NCBI GenBank assembly: GCA_943704525.1
Contig: CALSCQ010000382.1
Location: forward strand, 1-30,934
Direction of reading: 5' to 3'
Length of the DNA stretch: 30,934 bases
Origin: Pigoraptor vietnamica
Lineage: Eukaryota; Opisthokonta; Filasterea
In this document: piece after piece, positions 11,809 to 25,717 of the stretch
Position numbering within the stretch: the stretch's first letter is position 1
Layout: each line of letters starts with the position of its first letter
Translations under genes and position numbers: made by a program
Notes under the pieces: generated by a model
The model's input: the letters and a program-made list of their open reading frames with translations, nothing else
Told to the model about the DNA's origin: nothing
Databases searched by the model: none

Positions 11809-12266
11809 TTTCGCCGCGCGCAACCCGGCCCGCAGGCCTCACTGTGCCAAAAAGAGTGCCCTCGTGGCCACTCGAGAGCACAGCCACAGCCGACGGCCAA
11901 TCTGCCTCAGGTGGATTCGCTGGGATGCCAGCACGCGCACACCCCGCAAGCTCACACTGTAGCAAGCGACCACCACGCACTAGCAAACTGCAGGGAACTT
12001 GAAAGCGCGGAAATCCAAGGTGCTAAAAACTTTTGACTGTGCCGCCACGGCCGTGGACACTGACGCTGTGCGATCACGATGACGTCACCTATTGAACGGC
12101 TCTCGTTTTTACTTTGTGACAAAAGAGAGAAGCGAAAACGAAGAGAACATGCGAAACAAGTGGCGTCAAGAGCAGCGCATACGCAGCGCGCGCAGTTGCA
12201 TGGTGGTGTTTTTCGGATTTCTTGTGGCAAAACGCAGAGGCAAGGGCAGTCGCTGGCCGACGCTGT
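11809..12266. other. Spacer between kinase 3' end and U2SURP 5' end
   Basis: Both flanking genes run leftwards, so this holds the kinase 3' UTR and the U2SURP promoter or 5' UTR. No further gene was recognised. Extra 5' exons of U2SURP could lie here. Confidence 0.4.
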
Positions 12267-15525
<3,259 letters not shown>

Positions 15526-16499
15526 CTTCGGTCAGCGGCACGGAGACCGCCGCTCCTTCCCCGCGACCGCCCCAAGTGCGCGCCCCTACTCCCACGCGCC
15601 GCTCCTCGTATTATGGACTTTGCGCGGATGATCTGACGCGCTCGCTTGAAAACACAACGAGCCCCAAAACAAAAGTCCGCAGCGAAAGATGTGCTTCGTC
15701 GATCTCCCTCACCGACGCGCACTTAAGACTACGAGGGACAAAAGAGAGCGTCCCTCAAAGCGAATACGGACGTTAAAGTGATGCGGATCTCAAACGAAGA
15801 CCAAATTAGGGAATGCACTCCTACGCGCTTGCCGCTTACGTCTCTCGCGCAGAAGATTACCTCAAAAGGGGCTGCGAGTGTGCGTAGGGAAGAGGCACTG
15901 TGTCTGCGGTTCACGCCCGCGCTGTGTGCACGAAAGCGTGCGTGCGTGGACGTCGCGCGGAGAGGGAGAGAGGCGAACGCATAGGGAGAGAGGAATAGAG
16001 GGCCAAAACACAAACAACAGAGAATCGGTCGGCGATTGGGGTGGGTCAGCCGGCAGATTAAATTGAGAATGGGAGGAAAATGATCAAAATCCAACAAAAG
16101 GTGTCAATTTAGTGCAAGAGAGGCTTGCGAGGGTGACACATCTTCTATTTATGCACAAATAAAGAACATAATTCTCTAAAATGTATACACATGACAGGTT
16201 ATACTCATATCAAGAAATTTATTCCCTCCATTTCTTACCATATTTATATAATAAAGAATTCAATACCTATTTATGGTGAGAATGGCCGGTGTTTACGGGT
16301 CCTAACGCCAACCGCTGAACAGTCGTTCAAAAATCGAAATCCGATTCCCTCGTTCTCTCTCTGCGTCCCGTGCTTCTGTTCGCGGCGTGTGTCTCGTGCG
16401 TGCATTTCCCTGAAATAGTACGTGTCTCGTCGTTCTTCTTCATCTTTAGTATACCATCAAAGCCTTGAGTGCACCGCACAACACACGGCACCAGCAACC
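15526..16499. promoter_or_regulatory. Divergent intergenic region, GCK-III kinase (-) / SUCLA2-like (+)
   Basis: No convincing ORF. It must contain both promoters. A distinctly AT-rich block (about 16130-16290, with ATTTATATAATAAAG near 16243) stands out from the GC-rich surroundings, about 210 bases before the SUCLA2 ATG. A TATA-type function is inference. Pyrimidine-rich TTCTCTCTC words occur at about 16350-16440, just upstream of the ATG. Confidence 0.5.
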
Positions 16500-16962
16500 A
16501 TGGCGTCCCTCGCTTCCATGGGCGCGCTGCTGCGGCAGGCGGGGCGTGTGGGCACGGCGCGGTGCATGGCGCCCTTGGCACAGGTGCGTGACTCTTTCAC
16601 AGTCATCCATCTCCGGGGAAAGCAATTAATTTATTAGCGTTGCGAGGCATGGATTCGTGAACGCGCGTGCTTCCACGCTGACTTACGCACGTGTGGGCGG
16701 TGCAGACGACCGCGCGCCAGCAGGTCCGCAACCTGTCCATCCACGAGTACCGCAGCATGGATCTCCTTCGCAAGTTCAACATTGACGTGCCGCGCGGGAA
16801 GGTCGCGCGCACGGCCATGGAGGCTGAGCAGATCGCCTCAGAGCTTGGTACGTGCGCTGTTGACTTTCAGCGCGCTGTGCAAGTCTGTACGAACTGTTGT
16901 TGCTGTTAGGGGAGGGATGGAGAGAAAAAGAGAATTCGGATCAGCGTAATTCGTAGACGTGT

Positions 16963-16995
<33 letters not shown>

Positions 16996-17981
16996 TCCTT
17001 TGGAGTGTGTGTGCACGTGTGGGTCCAAGCGACAAAAATGCCTTGTGGGCGTAGTGTGAGCGGGCGCTCTCCTAATGTGGACCGAATCGTTCGTAACGCG
17101 CAGCGACGGAGGACATGGTGATCAAGGCGCAGGTGCTCGCCGGTGGCCGCGGAAAGGGCACGTTCGAGAGCGGCCTCAAGGGCGGTGTGCGCACAATCTT
17201 CTCGTGGGTGTTGCTGGCCTTAATTGTCTATTTTACTGCCTACTTCTGCGCGTGATTTCGATCTGTCGTGTCGGTGCGCATACAGACGCTTGTCGTAACA
17301 TAGGCACTCTCGCGCCTGTCCCTTAGGCCTGCGGAGGCGCGCATGTACGCGGAGAAGATGATTGGTCAGAAGCTGTTCACGAAGCAGACGGGTCCTCAGG
17401 GCCGCATCTGCAACGAGGTGCGTTTTGCAAGCCACGTAAACGATTTTTGTGTTCGTACCACACCGCCCGACAGAGTACGCAGTGATGCGTGTGACTGTCT
17501 GCGCGTAGGCGCACGATCTGTGGAGTTGTGCACGTGTGGCTTACGATACTGCGCCGCAGGTGTACATCTGCGAGCGCCTTTACGCCCGTCGCGAGTACTA
17601 CTTTGCTATCCTCATGGACCGTGCAAACCAGGTGTGTGCGCGCAGTGTAACGATATAGGCGGCTGCGTGTGGGTTGTGGAAGGGATGACTTTGGGTGTGC
17701 GTAAAGGCGCGTTTGTGGGTGTTGTCGTTGCCCTTGTAAAATTCTGCTCGCACGCAAGTGAACGCTCACACGCACGCGCGCGCAGGGTCCTGTGATTGTG
17801 GCGAGTGCGTTTGGCGGCGTTGACATTGAGACTGTCGCTGCGGAAAACCCCGATGCCATAATTGCCGAGCCCATCGACATCACGCAGGGTGGGTGTGCCA
17901 TGTCATGTGTGCGGCTGCTGCTGTGTACTTCGCCGCAATCGAATCGTGTGCTAATAGATAATTAATGGCATTGTGTGTGTG

Positions 17982-18019
<38 letters not shown>

Positions 18020-18158
18020 TGTGTGTGTGTGCGTGTGTGTGTGTGTTCCAATCGCAGGGCTCTCAAGGCAACAGGCGCGTAAGGTGGCGCAGAAGATGGG
18101 CTTCACCCCCGGATGCCTGGACGCGGTGGGTGTACTCACATTAGATGTCTGTGCATTC

Positions 18159-18244
<86 letters not shown>

Positions 18245-20059
18245 GGAGTTCGTATCCTAGCAGCTGCCTGATGCATGAACGCTACGTGTGAGCTTACATG
18301 TGTCCGGCGCAAATTTGGCTCGTTACGGCGTTCACATCTCCTCCTCACGTGACGCGTTACTCAAAACGTCTGCTCTGTGTGCCCTCACAGGCGGCCGACA
18401 ACATGCTGCGGTTGTATGACCTCTTCATCAAGCACGACTCGACGCTCGTGGAAATCAACCCCATGGCGGAGGATGCCCACGGGAAGGGTGCGTGTCGCTG
18501 TGTGGTAGACGACGGGTGGCATTGGGGGCGACTGTCGCTCGCGGATGTACAATCATTCAAACGCACATCGCTTGCTCGTCTTGGCGCTCTCGATGGCGAC
18601 TCTCGCACTTGTGCTATCGTCGAATTCAGCGACTACTCTTTCGCACACTCCGTCGCCCTTGCGTTCCCTTATGAGTCGGCTGATCCTCGTGTTGACACCC
18701 CCTCGCCCTCTTTCACTTTCTGCGCGCAGTCTTCTGCATGGACGCGAAGATCAACTTTGACGAGAACGCCTCGTTCCGTCAGAAGGAGATCTTTGAGCTG
18801 CGCGACCGCTCGCAGGAGGACGAGCGCGAAGTTGCCGCTTCAAAGTACGACCTCAACTACATTGGCCTCGACGGGACCATCGGCTGCCTTGGTGCGTTAC
18901 GCCTGTGTGTGTGCGGTAACAGCGTCTGCTTGGGTGCATTGGATTCATCATACTCTCGATTGAGTTGTCTGTCGCCGCTCTGTAGTTTTCCCCCAAAGTG
19001 CCCCGTAGCTCAACTCCCTCTTGCCCCTCTTCCACGCGCGCTCGCACGCAGTCAACGGCGCCGGCCTTGCGATGGCAACGATGGACATCATCAAGCTGCA
19101 CGGCGGCAAGCCCGCCAACTTCCTCGACGTCGGCGGCGGTGCGTCCGCGCAGCAGGTGACCGAGGCCTTCAAGATCATTTCGTCAGACACGAAGGTAGGA
19201 TGTTTGTGTGCGTGAGAGTAGCGGAACTCCTTACAGTCTTCATAAGGGTTGTGGATAGTAGCGTGTTAAGTAGCGAACGGTTGCTTGCAGCGTAAGTAGC
19301 AGTAGGTCTCCTTGCAGTCTTCATAAGGGATTGCCGTGTGTGTCTGTGGAGAGTGTCAGAGGGTTGTCGTGTGTGTCTGTGGAGAGTGTCAGAGGGTTGT
19401 CGTGTGTGTCTGTGGAGAGTGTCAGAGGGTTGTCGTGTGTGTCTGTGGAGGGAGTGTCAGAGGTTGTCATGGTTGCCTGTGGTGGGAGTGTAAGGAGCGT
19501 GTTGCTGTTCACTCAACGTGCTTCCCCTTTTCCTCCAATGCAGGTCAATGCGATCCTCGTGAACATTTTCGGCGGCATTATGCGCTGCGATGTCATTGCG
19601 CAGGGCATTATTGCCGCTGCCTCGCAGCTCAGCATCCGCATCCCCCTCATCGTGCGCCTTCAGGGTACGTCCCTTGCTGTGTATTACCGCGTGCCTTGTG
19701 TGTCTGTGTCTGTCTGTGTGGGAAGAGTCTGGGTGTGTATTGTGTGTGTCGTGTCTGTTTGTAAGGGAGTGTGTCGTGTGTCTGTGTATAGTGTGTGTGT
19801 GTGTGTGTGTTGGTGTCTGCCTTTGTGTGTGTGTGTGTGTGTGTCAGGGCGTGCATAGACCCTCCTAATTCCACTTTATATCCACTGCTCTCCAGGCACC
19901 CGCGTGGATGACGCCAAGAAGCTCATCCAGGACAGTGGGCTCCGCATTATTGCCGTCGACGACCTCGACGAGGCTGCGCGCAAGGCCGTGCAACTGGCGA
20001 ACATTGTCACGCTCGCGCAGGACGCCGACGTGGCCGTCAAGTTTGAGCTGCCCATCTGA
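16500..20059 (+). CDS. SUCLA2: Succinyl-CoA ligase beta subunit, mitochondrial (SUCLA2-like)
   Basis: TCA-cycle enzyme subunit that, with the alpha subunit, converts succinyl-CoA to succinate with NDP phosphorylation. 448 residues from 12 exons: 16500-16583, 16706-16847, 17104-17203, 17327-17417, 17560-17631, 17786-17888, 18058-18125, 18391-18487, 18730-18891, 19052-19194, 19544-19664, 19896-20059. All junctions close in frame. The N terminus [17 protein letters not shown] is Arg-rich and lacks acids, a typical matrix-targeting peptide, cut probably just before LSIHEY. The ATP-grasp fold is seen in [68 protein letters not shown], and [15 protein letters not shown]. It resembles the ADP-forming SUCLA2 more than the GDP type, but nucleotide preference is not proven here. 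Several introns carry long GT tracts. The acceptor of exon 17327 is TTAG instead of CAG. Confidence 0.97.
16965..16993 (+). repeat. C29 homopolymer
   Basis: Twenty-nine consecutive C in intron 2 of the SUCLA2-like gene (C on the sense strand). It could form an i-motif or, on the template strand, a G-rich structure. The exact length is doubtful. Confidence 0.95.
17972..18047 (+). repeat. (TG)n microsatellite, interrupted
   Basis: Nearly pure TG with C or A interruptions, filling most of intron 6 of the SUCLA2-like gene. It ends ten bases before the exon at 18058. Confidence 0.95.
18161..18242 (+). repeat. (TG)41 microsatellite
   Basis: Uninterrupted TG run in intron 7 of the SUCLA2-like gene. 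It is the longest perfect dinucleotide repeat in the window. Confidence 0.97.
19335..19470 (+). repeat. 33-bp tandem minisatellite, four copies
   Basis: Copies start at 19335, 19368, 19401 and 19434. Each contains GTGTGTGTCTGTGGAGAGTG and TCAGAGGGTTGT, and the fourth diverges. It lies in SUCLA2-like intron 10. Upstream in the same intron, a second duplication is visible: CTCCTTACAGTCTTCATAAG at 19227 and a one-base variant at 19308 (offset 81). The unit length is a multiple of three and stays open when translated, but it is intronic. Confidence 0.93.
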
Positions 20060-20184
20060 GAGTGCGGAGAAAGATTGCGCCGGGTGTTGCTTAGGAAGTG
20101 TTGTAGAGACGCAGAAGAGTGTGGAGCGAGTGCGGAGAGTGCGCGCGTTGGGCGTTGCTTTGTGAGTCGATAAAACGAAAGATC

Positions 20185-20262
<78 letters not shown>

Positions 20263-20604
20263 AAAATTTAAGCTGTGAGTGTGTGTGTGTGTGTGGGTTT
20301 GTGCGCTGGGGGCAGCAGGATTGGGGGCAACATTCTAATCATAGTGCGCAAGCCTTTGTGGTCTCGTCATGTGTTCGGCGTATCTCACACAGAAAAACGT
20401 TCGTTTTGCGAGGGCGTTTGCCGCCTGTGTCACTGCTTTCATTCTCACGCGAGTGCAGGACCTAGGGCGTCCTCGTGCTTGCGCCTGCGGTTTACGATTG
20501 TGCGAGGTCGTCAGGCCATCCGCACGCACACGCACACACACATACATACACACACACAAGCCAACTACCTCTGTGTCTCTCGAACGGCTTGAGAGAGCAA
20601 CAAG
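20060..20604. other. SUCLA2 3' flank with poly(A) run, then SPRYD7 5' flank
   Basis: Tandem same-strand spacer. It holds 127 bases of 3' UTR-like sequence, the A71 run, a short GT repeat (about 20278-20294), and an AC-rich stretch (about 20524-20560) shortly before the SPRYD7 ATG. No additional gene was recognised. Confidence 0.5.
20187..20257 (+). repeat. A71 homopolymer
   Basis: Seventy-one consecutive A, 128 bases after the SUCLA2 stop codon and on its sense strand. It is by far the longest A/T homopolymer here. No target-site duplication or retroelement body was recognised beside it, and SUCLA2 itself has introns, so it is not the tail of a processed copy of that gene. Confidence 0.97.
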
Positions 20605-22213
20605 ATGGGCAACTGCTGCTGCTGCGGTAGCGACAGCCCGAGTGGCATCGCCATGACGGACATGGCGAAGGTCGCACTTGACTCTCAGTACATGGGTGCG
20701 TCTCGACCGTTCTCCTTGTCACACGTCGCCATGAAACAAAACCACCACGGCAGATGTTCACGCGCGCGCGCTTTCTGTGCATTGCGCCTTCTCTTACTTT
20801 GTGTCTGTTTGGTTTAGTTTGCGAGTTCTGCGCTGCGTGACTTGCGATTGCCATGGACGATGCGAATCACTGCGAACAATTTTTGGCTGAGGCTAACCCG
20901 TGCCACATGGTACAGGGAGCGACTGCGTTATCGTGAAGAACGGGCAGCGCTTGTGCGGCAAGGGCGCCGTGCTTGCGAATGCGCCGCTGGTGCAGGACAA
21001 GAGCTACTTTGAGATGAAAGTGCAGGCCGGGGGTGAGCGACTGGGTGCATTTGTGTGCGCTCATGCGTGCGTATTTGCGTGCACTGTTGCAGCTTTTTTT
21101 TCGCGTCGCTCACGGCGGTCGTTGCCGTGCTTTCTCTGCGTTCGTGTTGCAGGGCTGTGGGGCATTGGCGTTGCGTCGCGGGATGTGAATTTGGAGAGCG
21201 TTCCGTTGGGCTCGTGCGCGCACAGCTGGGTGTTGCGGTCCGACGGCACGACATGTCACAAGAACGAAGTGCTGCAGAAGATAGAGACGCACTTTGAGGA
21301 GGGCGACATTCTTGTGGGTGAAAGTTGCGCTGTGTGTTGAGCGCTGCAGTGAGGAAATGCGCTGTTTACGCTTGCAAGTGTTCGTGAGTGTGTGTTGTGT
21401 TCGTGAGAGTGTGTAGTGTTCGTGAGAGTGTGTAGAGCGTGAGTGTGTTCGTGAGTGTGTGTGTGTTATATTCGTGAGCGTGTGTTGTGTTCGTGAGAGT
21501 GTGTAGAGCGTGAGTGTGTTCGTGAGTGTGTGTGTGTTGTGTTCGTGAGTGTGTGTTGTGTTCGTGAGTGTGTGTTATGTTCGTGAGTGTGTGTTGTGTT
21601 CGTGAGTGTGTGTTGTGTTCGTGAGCGTGTGTTGTGTTCGTGAGTGTGTGTTGTGTTCGTGAGTGTGTGTTGTGTTCTGTTCGTGTCTGTGCATGAATGT
21701 ATCGCGCGGGAAGGTGCAGTTCACTACACCACATGCATTGCAACACTGTGTGTCATGGCAAACACACACAACCACAACCATGCGCTCCCTTTCCTCACCC
21801 ATCCCTCTCTGTCCCCCCCATTGTGGCCCTCAGGCGTGCGCATACGACCACATTCAGCTGCGCTTCTTCCACAACGGCAAGTCGCTCGAGTGCCCACTCA
21901 TGGGCATCAAGGGGCAGGTGTACCCCGTCTTCTACGGTGCGTGGAACGTCTTGCCCTCAGAATCCACTCTCATGTGCACCACATCTCTTGTTAAATGTCT
22001 CCATGCACATACACACGCGCGTGTGCGTTATGCGACACGCGTGCATATATTGCGATTGAGAGTGTATTTCATAAGTGATTGAGACCATGGCTCTCACCGG
22101 TGCACATGTGCGCAGTGGACGAGGGCGCCACACTCGACGTCGTGTTTGACGGTTTCACGCACCCGCCGCCCAACGGATTCGCGAGTATCATGTTCGAAAA
22201 GTCGATATTGTAG
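20605..22213 (+). CDS. SPRYD7: SPRY domain-containing protein 7 (SPRYD7-like) with N-terminal lipidation motif
   Basis: A 189-residue protein from five exons: 20605-20695, 20916-21032, 21153-21313, 21834-21936, 22116-22213, all in phase. Nearly the whole protein is a SPRY/B30.2-type beta-sandwich. It follows animal SPRYD7 block by block: LDSQYMGSDCVIVKNGQRLC, APLVQDKSYFEMKVQ, LWGIGVASRDVNLESVPLG, YDHIQLRFFHNGKSLECP, GQVYPVFYVDE, MFEKSIL at the C terminus. The length is close to the roughly 196-residue animal protein, whose molecular role is poorly known. The first residues, MGNCCCCGSD, form a canonical N-myristoylation plus palmitoylation signal (Gly2, Cys4-7), implying membrane anchoring. 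Intron 3 carries the long GT-rich minisatellite. Confidence 0.93.
21378..21680 (+). repeat. GT-rich minisatellite (GTTCGTGAGTGTGTGTTGT-like unit)
   Basis: About 15 variable units of 17-22 bases, all containing TTCGTGAG(T/A/C)GTGTG, fill most of SPRYD7 intron 3. Embedded higher-order copies (TGTAGAGCGTGAGTGTG) show that blocks were duplicated together. It is G/T on the sense strand. Confidence 0.93.
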
Positions 22214-22696
22214 TGCGTGTCGCGCATCGTCGCGGGCGTTTGTGCCGGGTTGCGAGTGCGTGGGCTTCTCTATCGCTTGCGTGACGGGAAATCTTCATCC
22301 GCTCGGTCGGTGCTGTCATTGCTGCTTTGTGTGCGCGTGCGTGCGTGCGTGCGTGCTGCGTGCGTTGCGTGCTCTTCTCTCAAATTCAGCCGTCTGTTTA
22401 ACCAGCACAATAACTCCAATTCAAATTGTGCACCGGCATGCGCACTGTGTGTGTGTTATTCGTTTGGGCTGTTATGAGCCACCGAAGTAGTATTGATGCG
22501 AGGCGAGGCACATGCATTCGAGATAGCCGACGGGCGATGTCGCTGGAAGAAGAACGCAGCCGAAACTTCCTCAACACAGGCGCCTATAGCACACTCAATA
22601 CGCAATGCAGCGTCGTCTGCGGCGAAGCGACACGTCGCCGTCTTGGTAATCGAGGGCGACAGGAACACGGCTCCAGTGCGTACGAACGAATGCGAG
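22214..22696. other. Convergent spacer between SPRYD7 (+) and DUF1232 gene (-)
   Basis: It contains a GCGT repeat (about 22331-22360) and moderately GC-rich sequence. Open frames on both strands around 22456-22668 show no recognisable family and are probably 3' UTR. Confidence 0.45.
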
Positions 22697-23176
22697 TCAA
22701 CCGAGCCACCAGCGGACCGCCTTGTATCCCAGTGCGGCCATCACGACCCACGTGCACGCAACGAGCGCAAAACCCCTCCAGCTCTTCGCCGGTTTCGACG
22801 CGTGCCTCTCTGCCGCCTCTCGCTCGCACGCCTCCCACAGGCCTTCGGGAAGCAGTCGCACCGTCAGCCAGATGCCCAACGGCACGATAACAATGTCGTC
22901 CAGCATGCCGAGCACGGGGATGAAGTCCGGAATGAGATCGACGGGCGAGATGGCGTAAAGAAGCGTGAGGAGAGCGACGACACGCGGCAGCCACGGCGTG
23001 CGCGGGTCGGAGAGAACGATGGGGAGCACGGCCGCGCGGCGCTTGAGTGCCTTGGCGCGACTTGCGATGCCCTCAGCCCATCCCACGCTCTTTCTCGCTG
23101 CTGCCGCTGGTTCCTCGCGTGTGGGGACGTCTCCCGCTTTCGACGACTCTCTGGAAACGGCGCGGTTGGGTTCCAT
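22697..23176 (-). CDS. DUF1232 (YkvA-like) membrane protein
   Basis: A 159-residue intronless gene, ATG at 23174-23176 and TGA at 22697-22699. The frame is open a little further upstream but without an ATG. Residues 1-60 are polar and basic. Residues 62-110 hold the DUF1232 signature LLTLLYAISPVDLIPDFIPV followed by LGMLDDIVIVPLGIWL, with two hydrophobic helices around the SPxDLIPD turn. A further transmembrane helix occupies about 136-150 (FALVACTWVVMAALG). The family is widespread in bacteria and also found in plants and protists; its biochemical function is not established. It is divergent from the CBP4-like gene, with ATGs 199 bases apart. Confidence 0.87.
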   Translation of the reverse strand: MEPNRAVSRESSKAGDVPTREEPAAAARKSVGWAEGIASRAKALKRRAAVLPIVLSDPRTPWLPRVVALLTLLYAISPVDLIPDFIPVLGMLDDIVIVPLGIWLTVRLLPEGLWEACEREAAERHASKPAKSWRGFALVACTWVVMAALGYKAVRWWLG

Positions 23177-23375
23177 GGTTTGCGAATGGGTTTGTTGTTC
23201 GTAGTCACTCGTGGTCGCCCTCAAGTTCGTGGCGGCCGGCGGCTGTGTTTACCATCATGTCACCCGCTGTCTGGACTGTGATGCACGTGCCCTCAGACGG
23301 TCGTCGAGTTCAGTCAAAGCATCGATCCATTTATTACGCGAATTCGAAAAAGGACGCAAGGTTTCTTGAGTGAAG
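23177..23375. promoter_or_regulatory. Compact bidirectional promoter region, DUF1232 gene / CBP4-like gene
   Basis: Only 199 bases separate the two divergent ATGs, so both core promoters must overlap or lie within this stretch. No TATA-like box was seen. A bidirectional promoter is inferred from geometry. Confidence 0.45.
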
Positions 23376-23740
23376 ATGGCGAAATACTTTCGCGTGGGTG
23401 TTGGCATTGCCGCGGCCTTCGGCTTGCTGTATGGGGCGGACAAGATGATGCAGCGCATAACGCCCACACCAGAGCAGCTGCTTGCGGTGAGTATGTGCAG
23501 TGTCAGGTGTGTGTGTATGTGTGGGTGGGTGGGTGGTAGCTTGTGCGTGTGTGGGTGTGCGGGTGGTAGGTTGTGCGTGTGTGGTGCGTGTGAGTGCGTG
23601 TCCGTGTGTTTGTGAGCGGCGTCCGTTCGTGTGTGGCGTGATCTTGAGCATGAAAGTTCACTCGCCAGTCAGCACTCTATGCGGACACCGTACCATCGTT
23701 AGCTCAACATAATCAAACGCACTCTCTCTTGTGTCAGACA

Positions 23741-23776
<36 letters not shown>

Positions 23777-23782
23777 GCACAC

Positions 23783-23820
<38 letters not shown>

Positions 23821-23844
23821 CACACACGCACACACACAAAACAC

Positions 23845-23898
<54 letters not shown>

Positions 23899-24266
23899 CA
23901 CACAACGTACACTCTAGCGCATCGCACTCTGTGTCAAACACCGCCGTCTCTCCACTCTTCAGTTTCATAAACATATATCGACACTTTTGCTTGCAGGAGA
24001 TGACCCCGGAGCGTCGCATCGCCGTCATGCGACAAGCGTCAGACGAGCAGCGCAAAAACGCGGTTATTTTCGACATCATGAAGGACGCCGTCAACTCGGA
24101 CGAGCCCATTTGGAAGATTCCCCCTCCGCGGCGCGAGTCGATGGAGGCTGCGGGTCTTGTGACGCCCCAAACAGCGACCACGAAGGCGCAACCGTCGCAG
24201 GCTACGGCAAGGGCGCCAACCGCCTCTCAGAGCGCTCCTCAACCGGCCTCGCAGTCGCAGCGATAG
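23376..24266 (+). CDS. CBP4-like mitochondrial cytochrome bc1 (complex III) assembly factor
   Basis: A 126-residue protein from two exons, 23376-23486 and 23997-24266, joined in phase (…PTPEQLLA / EMTPERR…). It has one N-terminal transmembrane segment (about 7-25, VGVGIAAAFGLLYGADKMM), then TPTPEQLLAEMTPERR, a charged helix, and SDEPIWKIPP. This order (membrane helix, TPTxEQLL, PExR, then S(D/N)(E/D)PIWK) matches yeast Cbp4, an inner-membrane factor needed early in cytochrome b assembly. The C-terminal 35 residues are low-complexity Gln/Ala/Pro/Ser, absent from yeast Cbp4. The 510-base intron is GT-rich near its donor and CA-rich near its acceptor. The gene is nuclear and the product presumably mitochondrial. 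Small size makes the family call less certain than for the other genes. Confidence 0.75.
23742..23895 (+). repeat. (CA)n microsatellite, compound
   Basis: About 150 bases of CA with AAAACACACACG interruptions, in the 3' half of the CBP4-like intron. Unlike the repeats in the other introns, it is CA on the sense strand. Confidence 0.96.
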
Positions 24267-24652
24267 TATGTAGTCTCGCGTCCCTCGCAGTACTCTCTTT
24301 TTCCTTGGCTGTGCGTGCGTTCTACAAATGTCAGCATTGTGTGCGCTGCTGTCGTGCGTTTCGTGCAAATAAGACGCCCTTATCGAGTTGCGTTGGTGCG
24401 AGATCATATGTATGAAGCACGTTGTGTCTGTAGCACTTCGCACACGACTTCACCCGAGCGTCTGCGATTCCCAACTTCCTCTCGCAACACACGTACACGT
24501 ACACGCTACACTTAAGAAATCGCTAATCTTTTTACAGCACTATGCATGCGTTGTGTATTGGTCCCAGCGAACACGCGGGCGGCGACCGACTCCCATGACG
24601 GGGCGCACGCGCACGCACGGCCGAACGCCTCCCGCGGGCGCGCGCGTCGCAC
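24267..24652. other. Convergent spacer between CBP4-like (+) and RPS5 (-) genes
   Basis: Three-prime flanks of two convergent genes. No gene was recognised. The last 100 bases before the RPS5 stop are strongly GC-rich and rich in CGCACG words. Confidence 0.5.
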
Positions 24653-25717
24653 TTAGCGGTTGGACTTGGCAACACGCTCGAGCTCGTCCTTCTTCTTGAT
24701 GGCATAGCTGTTCGACGAGCCCTACAGCGACAAAGCAAAGCGACACATGAGTGCACGTGAACACGGCGCATGCACGTGACACAGGGTCCAAATACAAGGT
24801 CCAAGGGCAGACACCATAACACCACACAACCAAAACCAAAACACACAGTGCCAAAAAAACTCATACGCCTCTAAACACACGCGTGCGCACGCACGCACGC
24901 ACGCACGCACACACACCTTGGCAGCGTTGATGAGCTCATCGGCAAGGCACTCGGCAATCGTCTTGACGTTGCGGAAGGCAGCCTCGCGCGCGCCCACCGT
25001 GAGGAGCGAGAGCGCCTGGTTGACGCGGCGGAGGGGCGACACGTCGCAAGCCTGGCGACGCACCGTACCGGCCGAACCGATGCGCGTAGAGTCTTCGCGG
25101 GGCCCGCTGTTGATGATCGCGTTCACGAGCACCTGGACGGGGTTCTCGCCAGTCACGAGGTGGATGATCTCAAACGTCTGCTTGACGATGCGGACGGCCA
25201 TAAGCTTCTTGCCGTTGTTGCGGCCGTGCATCATGAGGGCGTTGACGAGGCGCTCCACAATGGGGCACTGGGCCTTGCGGAAGCGCTTCATCGAGTAGCG
25301 GCCAGCCGTGTGCGGCAGGTACGTCGCGTACTTCTGCTTGATGGCGAGGTAGTCCTGCAACACAAATAACGCAACGGCGCCAAAAGATTGGTCCCAGAGT
25401 CTTCGACAGTCTCACTCCAACATAGCACAGCGCACGCGGGGAAACTGGCACAGAAAGCTCGTGGACACACAAGCATACACGTCTGCCTCAACTACAACAA
25501 AATAAACAGAGACACATGCCAAGAATAAAGGGCAATCGGCTCAGATTCAACGCTGACGGAGAATGCAACCGCTGTGACACGCACGCGCGTACACATCGAG
25601 CACACGCACCGTGAGCGAAATGTCGGACACCTCAACCTCCTCGAGGTTCCACGAGCCAAAGAGCTTGACCTCCTGCGCATTCTCGGCAGGGGCCGCAGCC
25701 ACCTCCTCCGACGCCAT
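24653..25717 (-). CDS. RPS5: 40S ribosomal protein S5 (uS7)
   Basis: A core small-subunit protein near the mRNA exit and E site. Three exons, 25610-25717, 24917-25354 and 24653-24721, give 204 residues, the same length as the human protein. Conserved blocks are seen throughout: [130 protein letters not shown] and the terminal VAKSNR. ATG at 25715-25717, stop TAA at 24653-24655. A CAG nine bases before the ATG could mark a 5' UTR intron. The acceptor of the last exon is TAG rather than CAG. Intron 2 contains a GCAC repeat. Confidence 0.98.
24886..24910 (+). repeat. (GCAC)n microsatellite
   Basis: About six GCAC units in RPS5 intron 2, a few bases from its donor. It reads GTGC on the gene's sense strand. 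Confidence 0.9.

Noticed and set aside
20187-20257. A71 run as the tail of a processed pseudogene or SINE
   Set aside because: The upstream gene has 11 introns, and no retroelement body or target-site duplication is visible.
23742-23895. Telomere-like or centromere-like array
   Set aside because: It is a plain CA dinucleotide run within an intron whose flanking exons join in phase.
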